From the NCBI GenBank assembly GCA_030537195.1, contig JAUNOK010000012.1, positions 1 to 64,000 on the forward strand: a stretch of DNA of 64,000 nt, in the 5' to 3' direction. Below the pieces are notes generated by a model. That model was not told the DNA's origin, did no database searches, and saw only the letters and a list, made by a program, of their open reading frames with translations. The first letter of the stretch is position 1, and each line of letters starts with the position of its first letter. Shown here in pieces: positions 1 through 8,523 of the stretch. The position numbers were made by a program, and so were the translations under genes. The DNA is from Eubacteriales bacterium (lineage in GTDB: Bacteria; Bacillota; Clostridia; Lachnospirales; Lachnospiraceae).

Positions 1-310
1 AGATTCTCAGTCCATTTCTCTCTATGTATCCTTTGTATAGCTCAGTAAGATATATAAGCCCCCTTATTGGCATATTCTTATTGACACTGCTCTGATGCTC
101 ATAAAGATTAAGTTCGCTGTCTATCACGAATGAGATGTCATTCTTGTAGCCAATATATATGGCATCCTCTATCGTGTTTATTACTATCAGATCCTCATTC
201 GTATGCTCAGTATCGTTTAATGCATTATACAAGCTGAGCAAGTCCTTTTTGTTGTCAAATATTTTTCTGAACAACGTATCCTTGAAATTTCTGTTGATTT
301 CTAACCCCAT
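1..310 (-). CDS. Rpn / PD-(D/E)XK nuclease-family protein, C-terminus cut by window edge
   Basis: The first 103 codons of a minus-strand gene are present; the rest lies before base 1. The start ATG (308-310) follows a very strong Shine-Dalgarno AAAGGAGG seven bases upstream. The protein begins MGLEINRNFKDTLF, then shows DLLSLYNALNDT, an acidic stretch ending FVID and the element YEHQSS, the pattern of the recombination-promoting nuclease (Rpn) / putative transposase family that is multi-copy in Lachnospiraceae genomes. In that family the D and E-x-Q residues belong to the PD-(D/E)XK fold; activity here is inference. A nested palindrome sits just upstream and can pair with the ribosome-binding region. 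The family is recalled, not searched. Confidence 0.75.
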   Translation of the reverse strand, partial: MGLEINRNFKDTLFRKIFDNKKDLLSLYNALNDTEHTNEDLIVINTIEDAIYIGYKNDISFVIDSELNLYEHQSSVNKNMPIRGLIYLTELYKGYIERNGLRI

Positions 311-331
311 AGATATCCTCCTTTTTTGCTT

Positions 332-417
332 GCAGGCTGATATCCATGCATCTATTCACTGTGTTTCTATACACAACACAGTATGCTAGCTTTTATGGAT
401 ATCTAATACAAGCCTGC
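332..417 (-). repeat. Nested palindrome in the leader of the Rpn-family gene
   Basis: Three pairs of arms are nested around one centre: GCAGGCT/AGCCTGC (332-338, 411-417), ATATCCAT/ATGGATAT (340-347, 395-402) and ACTGTGTT/AACACAGT (358-365, 375-382), with symmetrical internal bulges. It ends about 20 bases before the start codon. The arm at 397-404 is also perfectly complementary to 311-318, which overlaps the ribosome-binding site, so two exclusive folds are possible. Confidence 0.6.
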
Positions 418-837
418 TTTATTTAATTGTGTCTTGTGGATTAGTCTGAATGAATATTCAGTCCTGATAGGCAATGTACATTGAACATATATTGAACAAT
501 TGTATATTCGTATACATTGCTTAAGATAAAAGAGTTGCGTGCACAATTCTTTTAATATATTAATATCACCTTTATTTATGTATGTCAATTGTTTTATTTA
601 TATTTAATCAAAAGTTGTTGTTAAAACTCGTGTTTCATGCTTCGTTTGGACCTCAACCTGCTTTCCCACCGCTTCGACGTCCATTCTTCGGGGATTTCTC
701 TACCGCTTTGGTCTATATCCCGCTTGTACATGCTGTTGCCAAGCAATATCTGACACCCTTGCTGTTTTGCTATACACTTCCAACTATCCAAGCGTGTTCG
801 GGACCCTCACCCGTTATAGCACACCCATGGTGTGCAA
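418..837. other. Gene-poor interval with one repeat copy and small hairpins
   Basis: No supportable gene is seen. 418-630 is AT-rich with nothing recognisable. 644-835 is richer in G+C and contains a degenerate copy of the repeat found in tandem at 32.2 kb (644-687), plus a 7-bp hairpin GCACACC/GGTGTGC at 819-835. Open frames here start without ribosome-binding sites and look like chance. Confidence 0.5.
644..687. repeat. Degenerate dispersed copy of the TTTGGAC...ACGTCCA repeat
   Basis: The segment opens with TTTGGAC and closes with CGACGTCCAT, with a C-rich middle. Aligned by eye it shares roughly 30 of 43 positions with each unit of the tandem array at 32222-32400, including the terminal inverted GGAC/GTCC ends. 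Confidence 0.5.
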
Positions 838-866
838 ACAAAAATCCGAGGCTTTTGCCTCGGACT
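838..866 (-). terminator. Rho-independent terminator of the membrane-protein gene
   Basis: Perfect 8-bp stem TCCGAGGC/GCCTCGGA with a 4-nt loop (845-864), followed on the minus strand by TTTTTGTTT. It lies about 65 bases after the stop codon of the 931-1812 gene. Confidence 0.8.
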
Positions 867-930
867 TTGTCTACACTCTGAAAAGAAGATTATTCCTTTT
901 CAATATTATTATCTAATATTTTGTTTCAGC

Positions 931-1812
931 TTATTGCCCCTCTATTTCTGTTGTTTCTGTTATTGTATTTGCCCCATTTATATGAATATCTCTTTTTTCA
1001 ATCCATCCGAATGACCAAGCACATACGGTAATAGCCAACAGAATAATGATAACAACATTTGATATAACTAGCGGTTTAAGCTTTTTCTCATCTGAATTCA
1101 AACCATTAACAAGTCTATCTACATAAAAGAAAAGTCCAAATAAAATATTTATCAACACTAATCCAATAATTAATGAAACAACTATTATTCTATATGAACT
1201 AATAGCATTAATATTGTTTAATACGGATGTTGAAAATGCAATTCCACCAGTAAATGCAAGTACAACAGCTGCAAATATACCTAAAATAGCAATATATTCT
1301 TTTTGTTGTTTTCCTAATTCATTCTCAACATTCTTTTGAGCGACCTTAGCTTTATCAACTTCTGTCTGTATCTGTTTAATCTGTGATTGAACATCAATAA
1401 TAGCTTCTTCTCCAGATGTTTTTCTATCTCCAGCATCAGAATACAAAATTCTTGCAATATCTAAACTTACATGGTCGTACAATTTTTGAATACTATCTCC
1501 AATATCAATAATATTACCTTCGCCATCTCGATTTTGAGGATTATATCCTGCTCTAATTACAGATAAATTCTGTCCTAATATGTTTATATCACCCAGTGAA
1601 GAATCTTGCTGTATTTGAGTCAAAACAGTAAAGATATCTGAGTAAAAATGTCTGAATCGTTCATCTTTATTAGGAGAATAATAAAGTGCTTCAAGACGTT
1701 TATACATCGTATGACGTGTACTTTTGTCTTGAAGCAATTCTTGATTCTTAGCCAATTCAAACAGAATATCACAAAATTCTTTACGTTGAACCTGTTCTTT
1801 CGATAAATTCAA
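931..1812 (-). CDS. Coiled-coil, three-helix membrane protein (candidate effector/toxin of a Panacea pair)
   Basis: 293 residues of unknown family. Residues 1-133 are soluble and mostly helical; 134-172 are a predicted coiled coil rich in K, Q and E; hydrophobic segments at about 173-195, 208-232 and 247-269 should span the membrane; the tail is short and polar. The start is TTG, placed directly after the TAA of the Panacea gene with GGTGGGG as ribosome-binding site inside that gene's last codons, so the two are translationally coupled. Panacea (DUF4065) proteins are known as promiscuous antitoxins encoded next to diverse toxins, some membrane-bound; this partner would be the toxin or an abortive-infection effector by inference. 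No toxin motif is recognised. It could also be a membrane sensor regulated by its neighbour. Confidence 0.7.
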   Translation of the reverse strand: MNLSKEQVQRKEFCDILFELAKNQELLQDKSTRHTMYKRLEALYYSPNKDERFRHFYSDIFTVLTQIQQDSSLGDINILGQNLSVIRAGYNPQNRDGEGNIIDIGDSIQKLYDHVSLDIARILYSDAGDRKTSGEEAIIDVQSQIKQIQTEVDKAKVAQKNVENELGKQQKEYIAILGIFAAVVLAFTGGIAFSTSVLNNINAISSYRIIVVSLIIGLVLINILFGLFFYVDRLVNGLNSDEKKLKPLVISNVVIIILLAITVCAWSFGWIEKRDIHINGANTITETTEIEGQ

Positions 1813-2235
1813 TTACCCCACCGCCTTTATTAGGTCTGTAGGAATAACACAATGATTACCCAACCCTTTTCTATATATTTTAGACCATGCACCATCTTCT
1901 TTATGAGTTTCAGCAACCATCTCCCAAGGGTCAAGCACTCGTTTTTCTTCAACGATCTTATCTATATATGAAGCATCAGAAGAAAGAATAGAAAAAACCT
2001 CTTTTGTGATAAATATTGGCATTGCACCATAACCACAATAATGATAATAAACATTTGGAACAACCGGTCCAAACTGCCACGCTTCAATATCATCTGAAAA
2101 TGCTATCTCATTTCTCTGCAAAAAATCTTTTTGTATATAGTAAAGAATCTTCTGCAACTGAAGGTTACTTATAGGTCGACCATCCTCTATACATTTAGAA
2201 ACAATATATTTCGATAAATCTAAAGCGTTATACAT
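1813..2235 (-). CDS. Panacea-domain (DUF4065, SocA-like) protein, candidate antitoxin
   Basis: 140 residues starting MYNALDLSKYIV. The start at 2235 is preferred over an upstream ATG at 2268 because AAAGGAGGT lies eight bases before it, and a TATAAT (2275-2280) would start transcription near 2268. Panacea hallmarks are the N-terminal LDLSKYIVSKC, the LQLQKILYYIQ element and EAWQFGPVVPNVYYHY (compare W-x-x-GPV in SocA/Gep proteins). The domain is known as the antitoxin part of many toxin-antitoxin pairs and as the SocA proteolysis adaptor. It is stop-to-start adjacent to the membrane protein downstream, matching the antitoxin-first order. Confidence 0.85.
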   Translation of the reverse strand: MYNALDLSKYIVSKCIEDGRPISNLQLQKILYYIQKDFLQRNEIAFSDDIEAWQFGPVVPNVYYHYCGYGAMPIFITKEVFSILSSDASYIDKIVEEKRVLDPWEMVAETHKEDGAWSKIYRKGLGNHCVIPTDLIKAVG

Positions 2236-2280
2236 TTCTGATGACCTCCTTTCAGTGTCTGAGTTCATACTAATATTATA
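2236..2280 (-). promoter_or_regulatory. -10 box and ribosome-binding site of the Panacea pair
   Basis: TATAAT at 2275-2280 and GGAGGT at 2244-2249 on the minus strand; no good -35 is seen at 17 bases. The layout decides the start at 2235. Confidence 0.5.
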
Positions 2281-2337
2281 CTACTTTTACATTCCAAACA
2301 CTATTAATAATTTGTTAACTTATTATTTTATAAATAA

Positions 2338-2363
2338 CCTCACCAGTATTTCTACCAGTGAGG
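2338..2363 (-). terminator. Probable lysS terminator
   Basis: Hairpin with CCTCAC/GTGAGG outer and three-base inner pairing around two mismatches, about 100 bases after the lysS stop, followed on minus by an AT-rich but interrupted T tract. Confidence 0.5.
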
Positions 2364-2466
2364 TCATTATATCATATTGCCAATCCCATTAAGCATCAAA
2401 TCTTATCATTTTCTACATCGTTTGGCGTTCATTCAAAAATCCTACAGTTCTAGTAAAATCATTGGT

Positions 2467-4071
2467 TTATTTATCCAAACTCTTCATTGTCGGGAAGAGC
2501 AGCACGTCTCTAATTGCTGGTGAATCTGTAAGCAGCATAACAAGTCTGTCGATACCGTAGCCGATACCGCCTGTTGGTGGCATACCTACTGCAAGTGCGT
2601 TAAGGAAGTCCTCATCAGTGTGCTGTGCTTCCTCATCGCCGTTCTCTGCATTCTTATCCTGCTGTGCGAAACGCTCTCTCTGGTCGATTGGATCGTTAAG
2701 CTCTGAGTATGCATTACACATTTCCCATGTGTTAATGAAAAGCTCGAAACGCTCAACCTTCTCAGGATCAGATGGCTTCTTCTTAGTAAGTGGAGAGATT
2801 GCAAGAGGATGATCCATGATGAATGTAGGCTGGATTAACTTCTCTTCGCAGTACTCCTCGAAGAAAAGGTTGATGATGTCGCCCTTAGTGTGACGCTCCT
2901 CGAACTCAATTCCTCTCTCCTTAGCAAGAGCCTTAGCTTCTTCGTCAGTCTTAATTGTATCAAAGTCAACACCGGCATATTCCTTGATTGCGTCATTCAT
3001 AGTAAGTCTTCTGAATGGCTTTCCAAGGTCAATCTCAGTGCCGTTGTAAGTAATCTTAGTTGTACCACATACAGTCTCAGCAAGATGTCTGAACATACTC
3101 TCTGTAAGTTCCATCATGCCCTCGTAATCTGTGTATGCCTGGTAAAGCTCCATAAGTGTGAACTCAGGGTTGTGTCTTGTATCAACACCCTCGTTACGGT
3201 ATACTCGTCCGATTTCGTAAACTCTCTCAAGACCACCAACGATAAGTCTCTTAAGATAGAGCTCTAATGAAATACGAAGCTTAACGTCCTCGTCAAGTGC
3301 ATTGTAATGAGTCTCAAATGGTCTTGCGGCAGCACCACCAGCATTAGATACAAGTGTCGGTGTCTCAACTTCCATGAAGTCTCTGCCATCAAGGAACTTT
3401 CTGATTTCCTTGATAATCTTAGATCTCTTTACAAATGTTTCCTTAACCTCAGGATTCATTATTAAATCAACATATCTCTGACGGTATCTCATATCAGTAT
3501 CTGTGATTCCGTGGAACTTCTCTGGAAGTACCTGTAAACTCTTAGAAAGAAGAGTAATCTCCTCAGCGTGAACTGATATCTCTCCTGTCTTAGTTCTGAA
3601 GATGAATCCCTTGATACCGAAGATATCACCGATATCAGACTTCTTAAAGTCTGCGTATGCTTCTTCGCCAATTGCATCTCTTGAAATATATGCCTGCATT
3701 CTGCCCTTAAGATCAGCAATGTTACAGAAAGATGCCTTTCCCATTACTCTCTTGAACATCATACGTCCGGCAAAGCTTACATTGATTGGAGAAGCGTCCA
3801 TGATGGCTCTTCTCTCATTGTAATCAGCATTAACTGCTTCTCTTGCCTGTTGCTCATCTAAACCTTCAGTGTTAACTGCTGGTCTGTCACCGAGAAGTTC
3901 CTTCTCATGTGCTTCATAGATGGCTCTGATTTCGTCTGTGTGATGTGTTACATCATACTTTGTTATCTGGAATGGATCCTTACCTGCGTCCTGAAGGTTC
4001 TTTAACTTTTCCATACGAACCTTAATCTGCTCGTTAACGTCAGGCTGCTGTGCAGATTTATTATCTCCCAT
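2467..4071 (-). CDS. lysS: Lysyl-tRNA synthetase, class II
   Basis: 534 residues, cytosolic; charges tRNA-Lys with lysine. The N-terminal OB-fold anticodon domain spans about 70-190. The class II core has motif 2 ([22 protein letters not shown]) and motif 3 ([16 protein letters not shown]). It is somewhat longer than the usual ~490-500 because of an acidic insert around residues 55-85 ([19 protein letters not shown]) before the OB fold, as seen in related Clostridia. The ATG follows AAGGAGATAC. It lies 62 bases downstream of greA, a common pairing, and is probably cotranscribed from the strong promoter before greA. Confidence 0.97.
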   Translation of the reverse strand: MGDNKSAQQPDVNEQIKVRMEKLKNLQDAGKDPFQITKYDVTHHTDEIRAIYEAHEKELLGDRPAVNTEGLDEQQAREAVNADYNERRAIMDASPINVSFAGRMMFKRVMGKASFCNIADLKGRMQAYISRDAIGEEAYADFKKSDIGDIFGIKGFIFRTKTGEISVHAEEITLLSKSLQVLPEKFHGITDTDMRYRQRYVDLIMNPEVKETFVKRSKIIKEIRKFLDGRDFMEVETPTLVSNAGGAAARPFETHYNALDEDVKLRISLELYLKRLIVGGLERVYEIGRVYRNEGVDTRHNPEFTLMELYQAYTDYEGMMELTESMFRHLAETVCGTTKITYNGTEIDLGKPFRRLTMNDAIKEYAGVDFDTIKTDEEAKALAKERGIEFEERHTKGDIINLFFEEYCEEKLIQPTFIMDHPLAISPLTKKKPSDPEKVERFELFINTWEMCNAYSELNDPIDQRERFAQQDKNAENGDEEAQHTDEDFLNALAVGMPPTGGIGYGIDRLVMLLTDSPAIRDVLLFPTMKSLDK

Positions 4072-4133
4072 GAATGAGTATCTCCTTTTCTATATGTTAC
4101 TGAAATATATCTTTCAGCCGTTCTTTTCAGAAA

Positions 4134-4610
4134 TTAGTCGTTCTTTACAGATACAACTGTATATTCAATCTCTCCAACAGGTGCTTCTACCTTAACAGTA
4201 TCGCCCTTCTTCTTTCCAATAAGAGCTGCACCAAGTGGTGACTCATTAGAAATCTTGTTATTAAGGCTGTCTGCCTCTGATGAACCAACGATTGTGTACT
4301 CGATATCCTCATCGAATTCTACATCGTGAAGTACAACAACGCTCTCCATCTTAATTACATCTTTATTCTTATCGTTATCCTGAATAACTTCACAGTTAGC
4401 AAGAATTACTTCAAGCTCTGCAATCTCAGTCTCGATATCTCTCTGCTCGTCCTTAGCTGCATCGTACTCAGCGTTCTCTGATAAATCGCCCTGCTCTCTT
4501 GCTTCCTTTAACTTCTGGGCAACTTCCTTTCTTCTGACAACCTTAAGCTCCTCAAGTCTTGCTACTCTTTCGTCATACCCCTTTTTAGTAAGAAACTGTT
4601 TCTCTGCCAT
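4134..4610 (-). CDS. greA: Transcription elongation factor GreA
   Basis: 158 residues. GreA rescues backtracked RNA polymerase by stimulating transcript cleavage. The N-terminal coiled coil (to about residue 75) includes the tip acidic signature LSENAEYDAAKDEQ that reaches the polymerase active site; the C-terminal FKBP-like domain has SPLGAALIGKKKGDTV. Length is standard. AAAGGTGATAAGA precedes the ATG. It is first in a greA-lysS unit behind a consensus promoter. Confidence 0.97.
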   Translation of the reverse strand: MAEKQFLTKKGYDERVARLEELKVVRRKEVAQKLKEAREQGDLSENAEYDAAKDEQRDIETEIAELEVILANCEVIQDNDKNKDVIKMESVVVLHDVEFDEDIEYTIVGSSEADSLNNKISNESPLGAALIGKKKGDTVKVEAPVGEIEYTVVSVKND

Positions 4611-4691
4611 GTTCTTATCACCTTTCTATATATCTACTACACTAATATGCTTCTGCTCTACTAGAGAATAAAACCCCACAAGCGTCACAAT

Positions 4692-4720
4692 ATTATAAAC
4701 TATCAATTCCGGTCTGTCAA
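4692..4720 (-). promoter_or_regulatory. Consensus sigma-A promoter for greA-lysS
   Basis: TTGACA (4715-4720), exactly 17 bases, TATAAT (4692-4697) on the minus strand. Both hexamers are perfect. The stop codon TGA of dusB lies inside the -35 hexamer. Confidence 0.8.
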
Positions 4721-5682
4721 CGTAACCCTTCCAGTATCCTGTCCACCAGCCCATTGAACTGTTCCAGATTCGTTACCTGATTGGCTTCATTTCTTAATGC
4801 CGCTGCGTGCTTGATTCCTGCTGTATACCATGCAAAATGTTTTCTCATCTCGCGGATTCCTGTAAACTCGCCTTTTATCTCGCATAGTCCTTTGGCATGT
4901 CTCTTTATCATCTGGCATACTTCTTCAACAGATGGAGGCGCGATTATTGTCCCATTATTCATATATTCAGAGACCTGTCTGAATATCCATGGATTTCCTC
5001 TTGCTGCCCTTCCAATCATTATTCCGTCACAACCTGTCTGCTTCATCATATTAACAGCATCTTCGCCGCTCTTAATATCTCCGTTGCCGATAACAGGAAT
5101 TGAGACTGCTTCTTTGACCTGTCTTATTATATCCCAATCTGCATGACCTGAATAATACTGCTGCCTTGTTCTTGCGTGGACTGCAACAGCAGCTCCGCCG
5201 GACTCTTCAATAACATGTGCTATCTCAGGTGCATTTATACTATTCTCATCAAAGCCCGCCCTTATCTTGATTGTGAGTGGCTTATCAAGCGCATTAGCCA
5301 TCTTCTCGACTATTCTTCCGACAAGCACAGGGTCTTTCATAAGCGCCGAGCCCTCTCCGTTATTGACTACCTTAGGCACAGGACAGCCCATATTGACATC
5401 AATTATATCGAACTCTCTTTCTGATAGTCTCTTCGCAATGTCTGCCATGATGTCAGGGTCTGAACCGAAAAGCTGCAATGCAAGCGGACGCTCCTCCGGC
5501 ACTGTCTTCATCAGGTCCTCAGTATTCTTATTGTTATACAGTACAGCTTTGGCGCTGACCATCTCTGTACACATAAGCCCACAGCCCTGCTCCTTGCATA
5601 AAAGTCGAAATGGCAGGTCTGTTACTCCTGCCATCGGTGCCAATGCAATATTGTTCTTTATCTCAACATTTCCAATTCTCAT
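4717..5682 (-). CDS. dusB: tRNA-dihydrouridine synthase (DusB family)
   Basis: 321 residues; FMN/NADPH enzyme that reduces uridines in the tRNA D-loop. TIM barrel shown by IALAPMAGVTDLPFR at the N-terminus, the catalytic Cys in NMGCPVPKVVNNGEGSALM (about 95-113), the RAGFD strand, HARTRQQYYSGHADW, and the phosphate-binding GNGDI / GIMIGRAARGNPWIF segment. Length is normal. It starts two bases after the stop of the upstream small acidic gene, so it is in the birA-orf-dusB operon. Confidence 0.95.
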   Translation of the reverse strand: MRIGNVEIKNNIALAPMAGVTDLPFRLLCKEQGCGLMCTEMVSAKAVLYNNKNTEDLMKTVPEERPLALQLFGSDPDIMADIAKRLSEREFDIIDVNMGCPVPKVVNNGEGSALMKDPVLVGRIVEKMANALDKPLTIKIRAGFDENSINAPEIAHVIEESGGAAVAVHARTRQQYYSGHADWDIIRQVKEAVSIPVIGNGDIKSGEDAVNMMKQTGCDGIMIGRAARGNPWIFRQVSEYMNNGTIIAPPSVEEVCQMIKRHAKGLCEIKGEFTGIREMRKHFAWYTAGIKHAAALRNEANQVTNLEQFNGLVDRILEGLR

Positions 5683-5684
5683 AA

Positions 5685-6017
5685 TTACTCCATGCCTAAG
5701 AAGAATACCTTGAAGAACATCTCAAGTGATTCAAGAAGTTCTCTCTTCTCATACTGATACTTCTTGACGAGCATGCCGCATGCTATCTCATCATACAGTA
5801 AATCGCCTTCGTCTGCTGATGATTTGAACAAAAGATTGCCCTCCTCATCAAATTCCATATCAAGTATTCCGCCAACTTCCTCTGTGAAAAGAACGCACAT
5901 AATCTTTAACTCGTTCTTTACATCATCAGGAAGCTTATCGAAATCAGGGTTAAAATAGTATTTCTTCTCATAAGAATTAGATACACATAAAACTACATTT
6001 TCATCAAACATATCCAT
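5685..6017 (-). CDS. Small acidic protein of unknown function between birA and dusB
   Basis: 110 residues, acidic, no signal peptide or membrane segment. Visible features are a Cys-containing N-terminus (DENVVLCVSNSYEKKYYFNPDFDKLP), an IMCVLFTEEVGG core and a helical C-terminus. I recall this as the DUF6145 type, which Lachnospiraceae keep in this position, but I have not verified it. It overlaps the end of birA by 14 bases, indicating coupled translation. Confidence 0.75.
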   Translation of the reverse strand: MDMFDENVVLCVSNSYEKKYYFNPDFDKLPDDVKNELKIMCVLFTEEVGGILDMEFDEEGNLLFKSSADEGDLLYDEIACGMLVKKYQYEKRELLESLEMFFKVFFLGME

Positions 6018-7032
6018 ATAATCCTCTCACAGAAACCTCTCCGGTTCTGATAATCTTCTCGCCCTCGTCTGTCTTAATGATAAGCTCGCCCTCATCATTG
6101 ATTCCAAGAGCTGTGCCGACAATCTCTTTATCGGCGTATATTGCCTTAACTTCGCTGTCTTTATTGACAAGCATTGCATTATAATCTTCTTTAAGTCCAG
6201 CCAGATTCTGTGTCTTAACAAATTCTGTATAGTACTTTGCAAAGCTCTCTGAAAATGCAGCTACTATACGGCTTCTTTTCAGATGGTCGCCAGTTTCAAG
6301 ATACAGTGAAGAAGCTGTTGCCTTGATTGAATCATCAAATTCTGTAGTATTAACATTAATTCCCATGCCGATAACTACATAATGTATGTAATCCATCTCT
6401 GCACTCATCTCTGTTAATATTCCACATATTTTCTTCTTATTAAGAACTATGTCGTTAGGCCACTTTATACGGCACTCTGCGTCATGCCCATCCTCTGTAA
6501 GAACTGTGTGGATTGCCTCCTGCACCGCCATGGCTGCCACTATTGTAAGCATTGAAGCATTGACTGGTGCAATATCAGGTCTTAACAGCAATGACATCCA
6601 TATGCCGCTTCCTGCTGGAGAAGCCCAGTTTCGTCCGCGTCTTCCGCGTCCCCCTGTCTGGCTCTCTGTTATATAAAGCGTTCCATCAGCTGCATTGTCT
6701 TTCTCTGCTGCTCTCTTGGCTTCGTTATTCGTAGAATCAGTCTCATCATAATATACTACTTCACGGATAATCCCGGTTGTATCACCTGTATCCACACGGT
6801 TAAGCTGACTCATTATCTCACTTGATGTAAGAATATCCGGATACTGTGTTATATGATAGCCCTTATTCTGGACAGCTTCTATAACATAGCCTTCTTCCTT
6901 TAACTGGTTGATAACCTTCCAGACAGCCGTTCTTGAAACACCAAGCATATTGCACAGTGCCTGTCCTGACACATATCCGTCTGATTTTCTCAAAACATTT
7001 AAAATCTTAGTCTTCATACCATTACCCGCCAT
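6004..7032 (-). CDS. birA: Biotin-protein ligase / biotin operon repressor BirA
   Basis: 342 residues. Joins biotin to the carrier lysine of AccB via biotinyl-5'-AMP, and with its N-terminal winged helix (about 5-65, GYVSGQALCNMLGVSRTAVWK) can repress biotin genes. Ligase motifs are visible: the GRGRRGRNWASP nucleotide loop (about 131-142), KWPNDI (about 187-192) and GMGINVN. The C-terminal SH3-like domain ends VRGLYGYV. The bifunctional length (~320-340) fits. It overlaps both neighbours. Its likely target, AccB, is encoded at 56928-57371. Confidence 0.95.
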   Translation of the reverse strand: MAGNGMKTKILNVLRKSDGYVSGQALCNMLGVSRTAVWKVINQLKEEGYVIEAVQNKGYHITQYPDILTSSEIMSQLNRVDTGDTTGIIREVVYYDETDSTNNEAKRAAEKDNAADGTLYITESQTGGRGRRGRNWASPAGSGIWMSLLLRPDIAPVNASMLTIVAAMAVQEAIHTVLTEDGHDAECRIKWPNDIVLNKKKICGILTEMSAEMDYIHYVVIGMGINVNTTEFDDSIKATASSLYLETGDHLKRSRIVAAFSESFAKYYTEFVKTQNLAGLKEDYNAMLVNKDSEVKAIYADKEIVGTALGINDEGELIIKTDEGEKIIRTGEVSVRGLYGYV

Positions 7033-7298
7033 GCAATCACTGCCATAAGCAGAAGTCCCATTGTTACAACTGTAAGAATAACGCCTGACACTGTTCTGTC
7101 ACTCATGAAATTCTTAGCTGCTGTAAGTCCGTTAACAAGCGCTCCCAGCAGGAATTCCACTGCGAATAATATTCCGCTTCCACTGCGCAGGAACAGTATA
7201 ATTATGAATACCACCCCTATTGCAAATGTAAGTGCTATATTAGCATAATCTATGAGCATCTTGCTCTTTCTATACGCGCCACTCGTTGTATAATACAT
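7014..7298 (-). CDS. Small two- to three-helix membrane protein, unknown function
   Basis: 94 residues. Hydrophobic stretches at about 18-40 (ANIALTFAIGVVFIIILFL), 44-60 and 70-92 suggest three membrane helices; a basic N-terminus (YRKSK) probably stays inside. GGAGG lies a few bases before the ATG. The end overlaps the start of birA by 19 bases, so it leads the birA-orf-dusB unit. I do not recognise a named function. Confidence 0.65.
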   Translation of the reverse strand: MYYTTSGAYRKSKMLIDYANIALTFAIGVVFIIILFLRSGSGILFAVEFLLGALVNGLTAAKNFMSDRTVSGVILTVVTMGLLLMAVIAWRVMV

Positions 7299-7340
7299 AA
7301 CGCCTCCATACCTTACGAATTAACCGTTGCGAATTACATT

Positions 7341-8336
7341 TTACTTATAAGCTCCAAGTGTAGCTGCCATTACAGCCTTGATTGTATGCATTCTGTTCTC
7401 TGCCTCATCGAATACAACTGACTGCTCTGACTCAAATACTTCATCAGTAACTTCCATCTCATCTAGACCGAATTTGTCATGAATCTCTTTACCAATCTTA
7501 GTCTTAAGGTCATGGAATGCTGGAAGACAGTGCATAAATATTGCATCCTTAGAAGCATTGTCCATAACCGCCTTGTTAACCTGATAAGGAAGAAGTGCTT
7601 TGATTCTCTCTGCCCATACTTCATCAGGCTCACCCATTGATACCCATACATCTGTGTATAATACGTCTGCATCCTTGGTTCCTGCCTTAACATCTTCTGT
7701 AAGTGTTACAGAACCGCCGCTTATCTTTGCCCATTCCTCACACTGTGCAACAAGTGCCTTATCTGGGAAATACTCTTTAGCTGTGCAGGCTGTGTAGTGA
7801 AGTCCTAACTTAGAGCAGACAATCATAAGTGAATTACCCATGTTGTATCTTGCATCGCCCATGTATACGAACTTAACACCCTTTAATCTGCCAAGCTTCT
7901 CCTTGATTGTAAGCATATCTGCAAGCATCTGTGTTGGGTGGTACTCGTTAGTAAGTCCGTTCCATACAGGCACGCTTGAATACTTTGCAAGGTCTTCAAC
8001 TATCTCCTGACCAAATCCTCTGTATTCAATTCCTTCAAACATTGTGCAGAGAACTCTTGCAGTATCAGCAATACTCTCCTTCTTGCCAATCTGTGAACCT
8101 GTTGGGTCAAGATATGTAACGCCCATACCAAGGTCATGTGCTGCAACCTCGAATGAACAGCGTGTTCTTGTACTTGTCTTCTCGAATATAAGTGCAACAT
8201 TCTTTCCTATAAGTGGCTGTTCTACAATGCCCTTTTTCTTCTTATCCTTAAGCTCTGCTGCTAAGTCTATCAAATATAAAATCTCCTCAGGTGTGTAATC
8301 CTTGAGTGTTAAAAAGTCGCGTCCCTTTAAATCCAT
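7341..8336 (-). CDS. argF: Ornithine carbamoyltransferase
   Basis: 331 residues. Condenses ornithine with carbamoyl phosphate to citrulline in arginine synthesis. The start at 8336 ([14 protein letters not shown]) follows AGGAGGATGTC; a frame extending further upstream would run through the promoter. Carbamoyl-phosphate loop [13 protein letters not shown] (about 54-66), the FRGFG-like loop read as [15 protein letters not shown] (about 131-138), the ornithine loop DVWVSMGEP, and the catalytic HCLPAFH. Length matches the family. No other arg genes are nearby, so it is a solitary arginine gene here. Confidence 0.96.
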   Translation of the reverse strand: MDLKGRDFLTLKDYTPEEILYLIDLAAELKDKKKKGIVEQPLIGKNVALIFEKTSTRTRCSFEVAAHDLGMGVTYLDPTGSQIGKKESIADTARVLCTMFEGIEYRGFGQEIVEDLAKYSSVPVWNGLTNEYHPTQMLADMLTIKEKLGRLKGVKFVYMGDARYNMGNSLMIVCSKLGLHYTACTAKEYFPDKALVAQCEEWAKISGGSVTLTEDVKAGTKDADVLYTDVWVSMGEPDEVWAERIKALLPYQVNKAVMDNASKDAIFMHCLPAFHDLKTKIGKEIHDKFGLDEMEVTDEVFESEQSVVFDEAENRMHTIKAVMAATLGAYK

Positions 8337-8373
8337 GACATCCTCCTGTCTGTATGCTCTTAATCCATACATT

Positions 8374-8423
8374 GAATAATTAATAACTTTGTTCATTCTA
8401 TCGCAATTAGAGTTCTTCGTCAA
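8374..8423 (-). promoter_or_regulatory. argF promoter with possible ArgR box
   Basis: TTGACG (8418-8423), 17 bases, TAGAAT (8395-8400) on minus. Just downstream, 8374-8391 reads TGAATAATTAATAAC on plus, resembling one good half (TGAAT) and one poor half of an ArgR box. The promoter is well supported; the operator is weak. Confidence 0.55.
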
Positions 8424-8466
8424 ATGTGACTTCCTTGCTCATATATCTGCGTATGCATTTGCACAT

Positions 8467-8510
8467 AAAAAATGTGGTGCAGTCACCAGTTTTCTGATAA
8501 CCACACCACA
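8467..8510 (-). terminator. Terminator of the SleB-type hydrolase gene
   Basis: TGTGGTG/CACCACA arms (8473-8479 and 8504-8510) with a 24-nt loop and TTTTTTA after the stem on the minus strand, 14 bases past the stop codon. Confidence 0.75.
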
Positions 8511-8523
8511 CTGTACATCCATA

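Noticed and set aside
403-588. 61-residue open frame on minus
   Set aside because: No ribosome-binding site, no family resemblance, composition like translated AT-rich spacer, and it overlaps the palindromic leader.
582-881. 99-residue plus-strand frame through the GC-richer interval
   Set aside because: Covers a repeat copy and the terminator of the opposite gene; no start signal; Pro/Phe-rich chance translation.
8337-8423. Longer argF product starting at 8423
   Set aside because: That region contains the promoter and leader; the start at 8336 has a strong ribosome-binding site and gives the family's usual length.
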